Shown here: positions 1-7,520 of the stretch, in pieces
How positions within the stretch are numbered: the first letter of the stretch is position 1
Layout of the letters: each line of letters starts with the position of its first letter
Origin: Streptomyces mutomycini
GTDB lineage: Bacteria > Actinomycetota > Actinomycetes > Streptomycetales > Streptomycetaceae
NCBI RefSeq assembly: GCF_001700505.1
Contig: NZ_MAPV01000127.1
Span: 1-62,273, forward strand
Reading direction: 5' to 3'
DNA length: 62,273 nucleotides
Position numbers and translations under genes: made by a program
Notes under the pieces: model-generated
What the model saw: the letters and a program-made list of their open reading frames with translations, nothing else
What the model was told of the DNA's origin: nothing
Database searches by the model: none

Positions 1-868
1 GAATGCGGTCGTGGGCGCCGGGCGGGCTGCCCAGGAACATGTTGCGGAGCATCTGCTCGGTGACCCCGGGGTCGGCCGCGTACCCGATGAAATACGTACC
101 GAACTCCCCTTGTCCGAAGCTGCCGAAGGGCATGTTGGCGCGCAGGATGGCACGTTCGGTGCCGTCGTCCTCGGTGATGGTGTTCAGGGCGACATGCGAA
201 TCCGCCGGCTTGACGTCATCGGCAAGCTCGATGTCGGTGAACTTCGTACGGCCGATGATCCGTTCCTGCTGCTCGGTGCTCAGCCCGTTCCAGCCGGCCA
301 GGTCGTGCAGGTACTTCTGCACGACGACGTAGCTGCCGCCCTCGAAGGCGGGGTCCTCCGGGCCGGCGATGGCCGCTGCTCTCGCGTCGTCGCCCACGGG
401 GTTCTCCGTGCCGTCGACGAATCCGAGCAGATCCCGGTGGTCGAAGTAGCGGAAGCCGTGCACCTCGTCCACGACCTTCACCGCGCCGCCGAGCCGTCCG
501 AGGAGCTGGGAGGCCCACTCGAAGCAGACGTCCATCTGTTCCGCGCGGACGTGGAACAGCAGATCGCCTGGTGTCGCCGGCGCGCGGTGGACGGGTCCCC
601 GCAACTCCTGGAAGGGGTGCAGACGGGCCGGCCTGGGGCCCGCGAACAGCCGGTCCCAGGCCTCCGAGCCGAAGCCCGTTACGCACGCCAGTCCGGCGCT
701 CGGCACCCGGAAGCCGATCGACCGCGCGAATGCCGAGAGATCGGGCAGCACCTCGCGAACAGCGGATTCGCCGCCCGGCTCGATGGTCGCGACCAGAACC
801 ACGGCGGCGCTGGTCAGCGGTGCTACGACCGGCTGGACCGCTACGGGTTCCGGTACGGCGTCGGGCAT
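1..868 (-). CDS. DyP-type heme peroxidase (3' end cut off by window)
   Basis: Reading the minus strand from an ATG at 868 gives 289 codons without a stop before the window edge. The protein has the DyP landmark GFVDGTEN at residues 149-156, with Asp152 as the likely catalytic acid. His225 in DSHVALN is the likely proximal heme ligand and Arg243 in ILRANMPFG the distal arginine. The family oxidises dyes, phenols and other substrates with H2O2. No Tat signal is visible at the N-terminus, which suggests a cytoplasmic or encapsulin-type B-class enzyme. A GGAG lies about 8 nt before the start. The family normally has 310-320 residues, so only the last few tens of residues are missing. Confidence 0.93.
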   Translation of the reverse strand, partial: MPDAVPEPVAVQPVVAPLTSAAVVLVATIEPGGESAVREVLPDLSAFARSIGFRVPSAGLACVTGFGSEAWDRLFAGPRPARLHPFQELRGPVHRAPATPGDLLFHVRAEQMDVCFEWASQLLGRLGGAVKVVDEVHGFRYFDHRDLLGFVDGTENPVGDDARAAAIAGPEDPAFEGGSYVVVQKYLHDLAGWNGLSTEQQERIIGRTKFTDIELADDVKPADSHVALNTITEDDGTERAILRANMPFGSFGQGEFGTYFIGYAADPGVTEQMLRNMFLGSPPGAHDRI

Positions 869-969
869 GGGCGCACTCCGTGGACGGTGGACGGGGCTCC
901 CTGCCACTAATCCACACCGCGCTCCCGACCGCACGCCGGACCGGACCGGCCGGGCGACGTACGCCTCGT

Positions 970-1072
970 CAGCCGGCAGGGTCTCCGGCCTGTCGCCGCC
1001 CCAGAGATGTGGAAGGCACCGTCGCGGTCGGTACGAGGTATGCCGGCAGGTGTGCCTCCGAAGACGTCGCAC
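970..1072 (-). pseudogene. 3' tail fragment of a second gnd (6-phosphogluconate dehydrogenase) paralogue
   Basis: The minus strand here aligns base by base with the last ~100 nt of the intact gnd at 2214-3653. It encodes DVFGG, then TDRDGAF, then after a one-base deletion WGGDRPETLPA. The intact gene has DYFGA, VDREGAF and WGGDGTEVES at the same places, so this tail is from a different paralogue, not a copy of the neighbour. There is no upstream coding part, an extra stretch of about 7 nt, and a frameshift near 997. It is a relic. The matching 5' portion of a second gnd lies at 6764-7273 on the same strand. Confidence 0.75.
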
Positions 1073-1151
1073 CGCCGACCGGGCACGAGCTTGTCCAAGG
1101 ATCGGCACCCCCCGTTCCCATTGACTTGCCCCACCAGGTATCTTGCATCAC

Positions 1152-1526
1152 ATGGAACCAGGTTTTCCGACCAAGCAGGCCCGGGCAGCGGCCCAGTTGC
1201 GCAAGGGTGTCCTGGAGTACTGCGTACTCGCCCTGATGCGGGACCGCCCCCGCTACGGCGTGGAACTCCTCCAGGCCCTGGAGGACTCCGGTGCCCTGGC
1301 CACCAGCCAGGGCACGGTCTACCCGCTGCTCTCCCGGCTGCGCCGCGACGACCTGGTCACCACCACCTGGCAGGAGTCCGTATCCGGGCCACCGCGTCGT
1401 TACTACGCGCTCACTGACAGCGGCCGGGCCGCACTGGACGAGTTCTCCCGCGTCTGGCCCGGCTTCCGTGACGCCGTGGACGCCTTCCTGACAGCCTCGC
1501 GCCCCTCCACAGGAGACCTCACATGA
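1152..1526 (+). CDS. PadR family transcriptional regulator
   Basis: The 124-aa protein is a compact winged-helix repressor of the PadR-s2 type. It starts with a lead helix and RKGVLEYCVLALM, followed by RYGVELLQALE, SQGTVYPLLSRLRRDDLV and a wing ending PPRRYYALTDSGR. Such proteins bind inverted repeats at their own promoter and are released by small ligands or by loss of synthesis. The ATG at 1152 is chosen over an in-frame TTG at 1143; there is no good Shine-Dalgarno, so a leaderless transcript is possible. Its stop overlaps the next start by 4 bp, making a PadR-HAAS cassette. Confidence 0.9.
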   Translation: MEPGFPTKQARAAAQLRKGVLEYCVLALMRDRPRYGVELLQALEDSGALATSQGTVYPLLSRLRRDDLVTTTWQESVSGPPRRYYALTDSGRAALDEFSRVWPGFRDAVDAFLTASRPSTGDLT

Positions 1527-2119
1527 AGAACCTCGCCGACCCCGTGCGCAGCTACCTCTCGACCGTCGAGCGCGAGGCCTCGGCGCTCTCCGCCGACCGT
1601 CGCCAGGAACTCCTCGCCGACCTCGCCGAACACATCGAGGTGACGCGCGCCGAACGACCAGACGCCACGATCGGCGAGGTCCTGGCGGAGCTGGGAGACC
1701 CCCGCACGATCGCGGCAACGGCGCTGGACGAGGCGGGGAACGGTGCCGCCGGGGCCTCGGCCCGGGGCCGTGCGGACGCACCCGTGCGGCGCGGCAAGGT
1801 GCACCCCCTCGTTCCGCTCCTGATGCTCACCCTCTCGATGCCCTTCATGATGGTCTTCACCGCCGCCCCGGGCCAGCTCGTCGGCGTCCTGTTCCGTGTC
1901 ACAGGCGCGGTACTCCTCTGCACCTCGGTGCACTGGACCACCGCCCGTAAGACCACCGGCGTCCTGCTCGCCGCCGTCCTGCCGAGCGTCGTCATCGGTA
2001 CCTGGAACCTGTCCACCGGCGGCCCTGAGGCCGGTGCCCCGGCCCTCCTGGCCAACCTGGCGGTGCTCGCCCTCCTGACCGGCACGGCTGCATGGCTCTG
2101 GCGGGTCCGCCGCGCCTGA
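1523..2119 (+). CDS. HAAS-domain membrane protein, PadR partner
   Basis: This 198-aa protein overlaps the PadR stop by ATGA. Residues 1-75 form the helical HAAS-type domain usually found with PadR (YLSTVEREASALSADRR, LLADLAEHIE, EVLAELGDP). From about residue 95 there are four hydrophobic membrane segments. Family knowledge: HAAS proteins are encoded next to PadR regulators and are thought to relay a signal to, or act as target of, the regulator. The specific signal cannot be seen here. It faces the convergent gnd gene 94 bp downstream. Confidence 0.8.
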   Translation: MKNLADPVRSYLSTVEREASALSADRRQELLADLAEHIEVTRAERPDATIGEVLAELGDPRTIAATALDEAGNGAAGASARGRADAPVRRGKVHPLVPLLMLTLSMPFMMVFTAAPGQLVGVLFRVTGAVLLCTSVHWTTARKTTGVLLAAVLPSVVIGTWNLSTGGPEAGAPALLANLAVLALLTGTAAWLWRVRRA

Positions 2120-2213
2120 GCGCCGGCCCTCCTACTCGTCGACCCACTCCGCAGCGCGACCACAGACCGAGCCCGCGGCTTCAGGCTGAACCTGACGCTC
2201 CCGAGGCCGCGTC

Positions 2214-3653
2214 TCAGCTTTCGACCTCGGTTCCGTCGCCGCCCCAGAGGGTGTGGAAGGCGCCTTCGCGGTCGACGCGCCGGTAGGTGTGTGCGCCGAA
2301 GTAGTCGCGCTGTCCCTGGGTCAGGGCGGCGGGGAGGCGTTCGGCGCGCAGGGAGTCGTAGTAGGCGAGTGTTGCGGCGAAGGCCGGGGTGGGGACCCCT
2401 TGGGTGACGGCGGTGGTGATCACCGTGCGCCAGTCGTTCTGTGCGGCGGCGATCTCCTCGGCGAAGCTCTTGTCGGCGAGCAGGCTGGGGAGTTGGGGCT
2501 GTGCCTCGTAGGCCTGGGTGATGCGGTCGAGGAACGCGGCGCGGATGATGCATCCGCCACGCCAGATGGCGGCGACCTCGCCGAGGTCGATGTTCCAGTC
2601 GTATTGCTCGCTGCCGGCGGCGATCTGGTGGAAGCCCTGGGTGTAGGAGACGATCTTGGAGGCGTACAGGGCCTGCTCGACCTGGTCGGCGAAGGCTGCC
2701 GCCTCGTCCTTGCCCAGGGTGCTGGCCGTGGGGCCGGCCAGGTGGCGGGAGGCATCGCGGAGGGCGGCGTGTCCTGAGACGGACCGGGCGAAGACGGCCT
2801 CGGCGATGCCGGAGACGGGGACGCCCAGGTCGAGGGCGATCTGCACGGTCCAGCGGCCGGTGCCCTTCTGCTCGGCCTGGTCCAGGACGACGTCCACGAA
2901 GGGCTTGTCCGTGGCCGCGTCGGTGTGGGAGAGGACCTCGGCGGTGATCTCGATGAGGTAGGAGTCCAGGCGGCCGGCGTTCCAGGTGCGGAAGATGTCC
3001 GCGATCTCGGCGGGGGAGTAGCCCGCCACGTCACGCAGTAGCTGGTACGCCTCGCCGATCAGCTGCATATCCGCATATTCGATCCCGTTATGTACCATTT
3101 TGACGAAGTGGCCCGCTCCGTCCGGGCCGATGTGGGTGACGCAGGGGTCGCCGTCCTTGGCCTTCGCGGAGATTTTTTCCAGCATTGGGCCCAGGGAGGC
3201 GTAGGACTCCTTGCTGCCGCCTGGCATGATGCTGGGCCCGTTGAGGGCGCCCTCCTCGCCGCCGGAGACGCCGGTGCCGACGAAGTGGATGCCCTGGTCG
3301 CGCAGATCCTTCTCGCGGCGGCGGGTGTCGGCGAAGTGGGCGTTGCCGCCATCGATGATCATGTCGCCGGGTTCGAGGAGCGGGGCGAACTCCGCAATCA
3401 CCGCGTCCGTCGGGTCGCCGGCCTTCACCATGACCACCAAGCGCCGAGGGCGCTCCAGTGCCGCGACGAAGTCCTCGGCGGACTCGGTGGCGACGAAGTC
3501 CCCCTCGTCGCCGAACTCCTCGACGAGGGCGCGTGTCTTCGCCGTGGTGCGGTTGTGGAGGGCCACGGTGTACCCGTTGCGGGCGAAGTTGCGGGCCAGG
3601 TTGCGGCCCATCACTGCGAGTCCGGTGACACCGATCTGGGCTGTGCTACTCAT
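2214..3653 (-). CDS. gnd: 6-phosphogluconate dehydrogenase, decarboxylating (NADP-dependent type)
   Basis: Full-length 479-aa enzyme of the long 6PGDH family. The N-terminal Rossmann motif GLAVMG is at residues 11-16, followed by NRT at 34-36. The substrate-binding GVSGGEEGA and the catalytic HFVKMVHNGIEY segment are intact, and the C-terminal RDYFGAHTYRR tail is present. It converts 6-phosphogluconate to ribulose 5-phosphate and CO2 in the oxidative pentose phosphate pathway. The ATG at 3653 is used; upstream in-frame extension to 3920 lacks protein-like composition. Fragments of another gnd flank this region at 970-1072 and 6764-7273. Confidence 0.97.
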   Translation of the reverse strand: MSSTAQIGVTGLAVMGRNLARNFARNGYTVALHNRTTAKTRALVEEFGDEGDFVATESAEDFVAALERPRRLVVMVKAGDPTDAVIAEFAPLLEPGDMIIDGGNAHFADTRRREKDLRDQGIHFVGTGVSGGEEGALNGPSIMPGGSKESYASLGPMLEKISAKAKDGDPCVTHIGPDGAGHFVKMVHNGIEYADMQLIGEAYQLLRDVAGYSPAEIADIFRTWNAGRLDSYLIEITAEVLSHTDAATDKPFVDVVLDQAEQKGTGRWTVQIALDLGVPVSGIAEAVFARSVSGHAALRDASRHLAGPTASTLGKDEAAAFADQVEQALYASKIVSYTQGFHQIAAGSEQYDWNIDLGEVAAIWRGGCIIRAAFLDRITQAYEAQPQLPSLLADKSFAEEIAAAQNDWRTVITTAVTQGVPTPAFAATLAYYDSLRAERLPAALTQGQRDYFGAHTYRRVDREGAFHTLWGGDGTEVES

Positions 3654-3878
3654 GATGACTCTGCCTTCGGTTGTGTCGTGTCCGGCGCATTGACGGACCT
3701 CCGTGCTGATAGCGGATTCGAGCCTACGACGCTCAGCCGATTGCGGCCTTTGGGGCCGCATTGGTGTCGGGGAGTTCCCCGGATGCCCCGTCCGGCTCTC
3801 AGTGAGGCTTTGGGTTGGTGAGGCCGAAGATGACGGGTAGACCGTTCCTCGGGCTGGTCGTACCGAAGGAGGCGTGAC

Positions 3879-4052
3879 GTGGAGCGTCGCTGTGTTGGAG
3901 TCGCGGATGCCGCGATCCACCTCGGCATGACGGAACGCTGGATGTATCGAAGAGTCCCGACGGCACGGGATCCCCAGGTACTACTTCGGGGGAAGCTGAA
4001 GTTCTGCGTGGCTGACCTCGACCGCTGGGCGCAGCAGCAGAAGACAACGTGA
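3879..4052 (+). pseudogene. Excisionase-like helix-turn-helix protein with two compensating frameshifts
   Basis: A strong GAAGGAGG (3865-3872) precedes a GTG at 3879 and a 57-codon frame. Both ends look like an Xis/MerR-fold protein: VADAAIHLGMTERWMYRRV is the helix-turn-helix, and KLKFCVADLDRWAQQQK is the typical closing helix. Between them the reading frame gives ARDPQVLLRG, but the +2 frame of the same bases (3961-3993) reads RHGIPRYYFGG, which is the wing expected in such proteins. An extra base near 3960 and a missing base in the G-run near 3990 would explain this. The protein is probably damaged, or the assembly has two errors. Xis genes belong to integrative elements, but no integrase is adjacent. 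Confidence 0.6.
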
Positions 4053-4076
4053 AGGGCCGGGCAGATGACCGGCCCT
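4053..4076 (+). terminator. Hairpin directly after the Xis-like gene
   Basis: AGGGCCGG and CCGGCCCT form a perfect 8-bp stem around an 8-nt loop (gcagatga). It begins one base after the TGA of the Xis-like gene. There is no clear T-run, so it would be an actinobacterial stem-only terminator. Confidence 0.6.
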
Positions 4077-4155
4077 CGTCATGCCCGCCCGTCAGAGTCC
4101 TTCGTTGAGCAGCCGGGCCGCTCGGCCGACCGAGGCAGGCTCGGCGAACCGGCCG

Positions 4156-4290
4156 CGAGCGTCCGCGTGCGGCGTGCAGCACCACCTGCGAGCGTATCCG
4201 CAGCCGGTGTTCAGTTTTTTGACCGTAGGCCATCTTCTTCAGTCGTTCGCGCTCAGCAGCGCGCAGGGTTATCGGCCGGGCGGCGGCAAC
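4156..4290 (-). mobile_element. Fragment of an IS630-type transposase N-terminus
   Basis: The minus strand encodes ARPITLRAAERERLKKMA, then KTEHRLRIRSQVVLHAARGRS. This closely resembles the opening of IS630-family or related winged-helix transposases (pattern RPLTLTDAERERL...HRLRVRAQIVLAAARG.SN). The similarity stops abruptly after GRS at 4156 and no start, DDE core or terminal repeats can be seen. It is an old scar in the 4053-4446 gene-poor stretch, in which I otherwise see only the terminator and the possible end of an unrelated minus-strand frame stopping near 4089. Confidence 0.5.
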
Positions 4291-4446
4291 GGGCAAGGCA
4301 GACAGGCCGATCGGGAGAAGTGGATCACGACAGGCTGTAGCCTGCCGTATCCGGGGGGCGGCCTGTCGGGCACGATTGGCACCATGCCCTCGCTCCCGGA
4401 ACACACACCCCTCCCTTGAAGCACGCCTCGACGAGCGGGCGCGAGG

Positions 4447-5034
4447 CTAGACGAATGTGGCCGTGACCGGCCATGCCCCGCGGCCCAACAGATCGAGGAC
4501 GAGTGCGGCGATGTTCCACGCGTCGTCCTCTCCGCGGTGATGGCGTCCCTCGAGCGGCAGTCCGGCTATCTGTAGAGCGTGGTCCATGCCGGGTTTCTTG
4601 CGCAGCCCGTAAGCCGCGGTGAATACGGCCTTGGCGTTGATGTGGGTGCGCTCAGTTGGATAGCCGAACGGGTAGGCCACCCCGTCGGCCTGACTCTGCC
4701 GAGCGAATTGCCGACGGTCGTACTCGCCCCAGCTCGCCCAGGGGCGCTCCCCGGCCTCGTACTCCTCGAAGAGGATCCGGCAGGCCTCGGCGAAGGAGAC
4801 GCCCCGTTCCACCTCAGCTTGCGTCAGTCCGGTCAGTTCAGTGCAGAAGTCGCTCACCTTCGACCGGACAGGGCGGACCAAGACACGATGCCGGGACATG
4901 CGGCGCCCTGCCGACACGTCCACGACGGTGAGACCAATCTCGATGATCTCGTTCACAGAGTCGGGCGGCGGCTGCCCATTCCAGCAGGTGGCTTCCACAT
5001 CAATGACGTTCAGCAGAGCGGATTTGTGGCGCAT
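4447..5034 (-). CDS. DnaQ-like 3'-5' exonuclease family protein
   Basis: The 195-aa protein carries the DEDD exonuclease signature: Asp12 and Glu14 in NVIDVEATCW (Exo I), Asp near WASWGEYDRRQF (Exo II), and His166 to Asp171 in HRGEDDAWN (Exo III, DEDDh type). It resembles stand-alone exonucleases of the ERI-1/KapD type that trim RNA or DNA 3' ends. The start at 5034 is preferred: on the minus strand a TACCCT -10-like hexamer sits 7 nt before the ATG, with no Shine-Dalgarno, as in leaderless Streptomyces genes. The longer frame from 5103 adds residues not typical of the fold. Confidence 0.85.
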   Translation of the reverse strand: MRHKSALLNVIDVEATCWNGQPPPDSVNEIIEIGLTVVDVSAGRRMSRHRVLVRPVRSKVSDFCTELTGLTQAEVERGVSFAEACRILFEEYEAGERPWASWGEYDRRQFARQSQADGVAYPFGYPTERTHINAKAVFTAAYGLRKKPGMDHALQIAGLPLEGRHHRGEDDAWNIAALVLDLLGRGAWPVTATFV

Positions 5035-5209
5035 GGGGCCGAGGGTAGGGATGCCCGCCCGGTTCCGGCACCTCAATTTCGGCATGTCCACACGCGTCGA
5101 CATGTGCGTGCAGGGCGCCGTGCGCCGGCGGAGCGGCCCGGTCCACGCAGTCGGCCCTCAAGAGCAGACCGGGGGACCGGGTGCCCGATGTTCGACTCAG
5201 GCGCCGCCT

Positions 5210-5692
5210 TCAGGCGTGCCCAGGGACGGCGACGCGAAGATCGAGGAGCTGTTGGGTATGCACGGGCACATGGTCTTCGGCGAGGCCGTCTATGAGGCTT
5301 GTCAGCGTAATCGGCTGGTCCAGCACGAGTGCGTCATTGGAAAGGAGGAGCGACGGCACCAGAACCGAGGCGGCTTCCTCGTTGAGTTGATCGGCGATGT
5401 CGCACAGGACGGTGGCCTGGCTCCGGACATGATCAATCAGGTCCGCCCGACCTGAGTGCTCGGTGATGATCCGGTCAAGATTCCAGGTGTCGAGGGAGAT
5501 CCGGTTGTCGAAGGTGGGCCGTGAGCCGGCGACGACGCCCAGAGCAACCGCTGCGATCGAGGCGTCGACGCTGAGGAGATGGGCCAGTATCTGGTCGGCG
5601 TTCCATCCTCCATCGTCCGCGTCGCCGAGGTCGGGGATGGCCGCCGCATCGAGCAACCTGTCGTAGGCGCTGCGAAGTACTGTCGTGTCCAT
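5210..5692 (-). CDS. DinB-like / maleylpyruvate isomerase-fold hypothetical protein
   Basis: This 160-aa protein appears all-helical. It has GWNADQILAHLL near residues 29-40 and EDHVPVHTQQLLDL near the C-terminus, spaced like the histidine metal ligands of DinB/mycothiol-dependent enzymes. GAAGGAAG lies 8 nt before the ATG at 5692. It begins 12 nt after the ArsR stop, so it is the third gene of the SRPBCC-ArsR operon. Its substrate is unknown; membership of the DinB superfamily is inferred from motif spacing only. Confidence 0.6.
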   Translation of the reverse strand: MDTTVLRSAYDRLLDAAAIPDLGDADDGGWNADQILAHLLSVDASIAAVALGVVAGSRPTFDNRISLDTWNLDRIITEHSGRADLIDHVRSQATVLCDIADQLNEEAASVLVPSLLLSNDALVLDQPITLTSLIDGLAEDHVPVHTQQLLDLRVAVPGHA

Positions 5693-5704
5693 AGCGTGCT
5701 TCCT

Positions 5705-6073
5705 TCATTCGGGGCGTGTCGAACTCGAGTCCCGCTCCGCTGCCTCAGCGACGCGTTTGATGTTCGCCAACCGCCGGTCCCAGTAGGCCGCGAGCGAGGC
5801 CATCCACCGTGCCGTCGTGTCCAGCGCCGCGGGCCGCACTGCATACCGCACCTCACGTCCGACCCGGCCGCCGGAAACCAGCCCGGCGGCCTCCAGGACG
5901 GCGAGGTGCTTGACCACCGCCTGCCGCGAGACGGGAAGTCGTTCGGCGAGCGTCGTGGCAGTGGCCTCGCCCTGTGCGGCGAGCAGGTCAAGCAGTTGAC
6001 GTCGCGTCGGGTCGGCCAGCGCACCGAGGACGCTGTCGACGACCTCGGCGGCGCCGGGACGTTCTTCCGTCAC
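5705..6073 (-). CDS. ArsR family winged-helix repressor
   Basis: The 122-aa protein starts with a GTG overlapping the SRPBCC stop by 4 bp (GTGA). Its winged helix is plain: LGALADPTRRQLLDLLAAQG, the recognition helix in VSRQAVVKHLAVLEAAGLV and the wing GREVRYAV. It lacks the CxC metal site of ArsR/SmtB, so it belongs to the non-metal ArsR subgroup typically paired with an SRPBCC/AHSA1 gene. Its likely operators are the two related palindromes at 6545-6606, in front of the operon. Confidence 0.9.
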   Translation of the reverse strand: MTEERPGAAEVVDSVLGALADPTRRQLLDLLAAQGEATATTLAERLPVSRQAVVKHLAVLEAAGLVSGGRVGREVRYAVRPAALDTTARWMASLAAYWDRRLANIKRVAEAAERDSSSTRPE

Positions 6074-6516
6074 GTGGAGGGCTGTTCGGCGCGTGTCTTG
6101 AGCGCGTCGAGCTCCAGGGGCCAGCCTTCCGTGTGGTCCTTCAGGTTCTGACTGCGCAGCTCCTCGGACCCGGCCAGCGCCGCGAACCCGCTCTCGACGA
6201 CGCGCAGCCGCGTCTGCTCGCCTTCCGGGGTCAACGTGAACTCCACGAGCGTGCTGTTGTCCTCGCGCAGCTCTTCTCCGGGGAACGCGCTGGTCCAGCG
6301 GTACGCCAGGTACGTGGGCGGCTCGACCTTCTCCACACGCACCGGGAAGTCGCCGTGCTCGGCGTTCTTCGCCATCATCGACTCGCCTTCCTTGGCCACG
6401 GTGCCGGGCAGGCTCGCCTTGTCGGCCACCCAGAACCCGGGTTGGGCCACCAGCGACCAGACCCGCTCCAGGGGTGCTGCGATCAGGGTTTCGCGTTCGA
6501 TCCGGTCCTCGCTCAT
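6070..6516 (-). CDS. SRPBCC / AHSA1-like protein
   Basis: The 148-aa protein has the START-like hydrophobic-pocket fold: RETLIAAPLERVWSLV at the N-terminus, a central PTYLAYRW strand, TLVEFTLTPE, and a long C-terminal helix with HTEGWPLELDAL. Proteins of this group bind small hydrophobic ligands and are commonly paired with ArsR regulators. AAGGAG lies 8 nt before the ATG at 6516. It is the first gene of a three-gene operon with ArsR and the DinB-like gene. The ligand is unknown. Confidence 0.88.
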   Translation of the reverse strand: MSEDRIERETLIAAPLERVWSLVAQPGFWVADKASLPGTVAKEGESMMAKNAEHGDFPVRVEKVEPPTYLAYRWTSAFPGEELREDNSTLVEFTLTPEGEQTRLRVVESGFAALAGSEELRSQNLKDHTEGWPLELDALKTRAEQPST

Positions 6517-6544
6517 GGGGGACTCCTTCACCGTCATCATCGGA

Positions 6545-6606
6545 TGCAACCCCAGAGTTGCACTTCGACCGCCTAGGCGCAACCCGAGGGTTGCGCCTAG
6601 GCGGTC
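6545..6606 (-). promoter_or_regulatory. Two related palindromic operator candidates upstream of the SRPBCC-ArsR operon
   Basis: Proximal site 6545-6562: TGCAACCCCAGAGTTGCA. Distal site: CGCAACCCGAGGGTTGCG, which is the core of a longer palindrome with 19-bp arms (GACCGCCTAGGCGCAACCC at 6567-6585, exact reverse complement at 6588-6606, centre GA). The two 18-bp cores match at 14 positions and their centres are 33 bp apart, about three helical turns. They sit 28 bp and more upstream of the operon start, where an ArsR repressor would act. The perfect palindrome could instead be a terminator of a minus-strand transcript. Confidence 0.6.
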
Positions 6607-6764
6607 ATCGTTGGTTGGTGATGATGGAGAGGGACTGAGTGAGGGCCGTGAGGCTGCTCAAAGACCGTAATGATCGCGTCCCACCAGCGGTCGGCACACC
6701 TGCGCACCTCGGCCACGAAACCAACCGCCGCGTCAACCCCCGAAGGGCTTCCGGAGCCGACCAC
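6597..6764 (-). other. Orphan 55-codon frame joined to the broken gnd copy
   Basis: From a GTG at 6764 a frame runs 55 codons to a TAG inside the palindrome. It contains GFVAEVRRCADRWWDAIITV, which looks like real protein composition, but no family is recognised. Its upstream edge coincides with the point where the gnd relic stops matching gnd, so it may be the C-terminal piece of another gene fused at a deletion or insertion breakpoint. Confidence 0.3.
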
Positions 6765-7273
6765 TAAGCGACGTTGTGCGTCATTTTCACGAAGTGCCCG
6801 GCGCCGTCAGGTCCGATATGCGTGACGCACGGGGAGTCGTCCCTGGCCTTCGCGGAGATCTTCTCCAGCATCGGCCCGAGTGAGTCGTAGGATTCCTTGC
6901 TGCCGCCAGGCATGATGCTCGGTCCGTTGAGCGCGCCTTCTTCGCCCCCGGAGCTCCCGTTCCCGACGAAGTGGATGTCCCGTTCCCGCATGGCCTTCTC
7001 GCGGCGCCGGGTGTCCTCGAAGTGGGCGTTGCCGCCGTCGATGAGGACGTCGCCGTCCTCCAGCAGAGCGGCGAGCTCCTCGGCGGTCTCCGCGGGGACG
7101 AAGTCGCCCCCTCGCCGTGCGCGTCGACGAGCGCCCGGGTGCGTGCCACGGTGCGGTTGTGGACGGCGACGGTGTGGCCGTTACGGGCGAAGTTGCGGGC
7201 GAGATTGCTGCCCATGACGGCGAGTCCGGGACGCCGATCTGTGAGGTGGCTTCGGACGAGGGGTGGTTGTCAT
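6764..7273 (-). pseudogene. 5' part of a second gnd paralogue, multiply frameshifted and truncated
   Basis: Three frames of the minus strand together spell the first ~190 residues of a 6PGDH: a start at 7273, SQIGV, then (shifted) MGSNLARNFARNGHTVAVHN, then (shifted) ELAALLEDGDVLIDGGNAHF and FVGNGSSGGEEGALNGPS. An internal stretch of about 25 codons between the second and third segments is missing relative to gnd at 2214-3653. The match ends at HFVKMTHN, inside the catalytic signature, followed by a stop. The gene cannot make a working enzyme. Its 3' tail is probably the relic at 970-1072. Confidence 0.88.
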
Positions 7274-7468
7274 GCGGTGGTCCGCTCCTGTGCGATCGAC
7301 GAGCTCTTGCGCCGGGAGAGCCCGCGCCGGGGACGGACGGGCGGCGCCCGGGCCGGTATCCGTACGCAGCCCGGTCACGTTCGCATGCCCGGACCGGGTG
7401 GGGCCGATGCGCGAGGGAGGCGTGCGGGGGCGTGTCACGGATTCGGACAGGGCCGCCGTGGCCTCCGC

Positions 7469-7499
7469 TTGACCTTGACACGGTGACAAGGTCTTCACT
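7469..7499 (+). promoter_or_regulatory. MerR-type promoter with operator in the long spacer
   Basis: TTGACC (7469-7474) and TTCACT (7494-7499) are 19 bp apart, the over-long spacing typical of MerR-controlled promoters. The spacer is covered by GACCTTG (7471-7477) and CAAGGTC (7487-7493), 7-bp inverted repeats around ACACGGTGA. It lies 22 bp before the HEAT-repeat gene, which is followed by a MerR gene, so autoregulation is likely. Confidence 0.65.
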
Positions 7500-7520
7500 G
7501 TGGCCGAGGAGGTGCTGCCG

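Noticed and set aside
11..910. 299-codon plus-strand open frame at the left edge
   Set aside because: Antisense to the DyP peroxidase, whose heme and GxxDG motifs are unambiguous.
1121..1144. TTGACT and TATCTT as a promoter for the PadR gene
   Set aside because: The two hexamers are only 12 bp apart, too close for a standard promoter.
3690..3780. Possible tRNA 3' end or attachment site near the Xis relic
   Set aside because: A GGATTCGAGCC-like T-loop can be picked out, but the flanking bases do not pair into a T-arm and no acceptor stem is found. A 7-bp hairpin at 3742-3760 is also present but undiagnostic.
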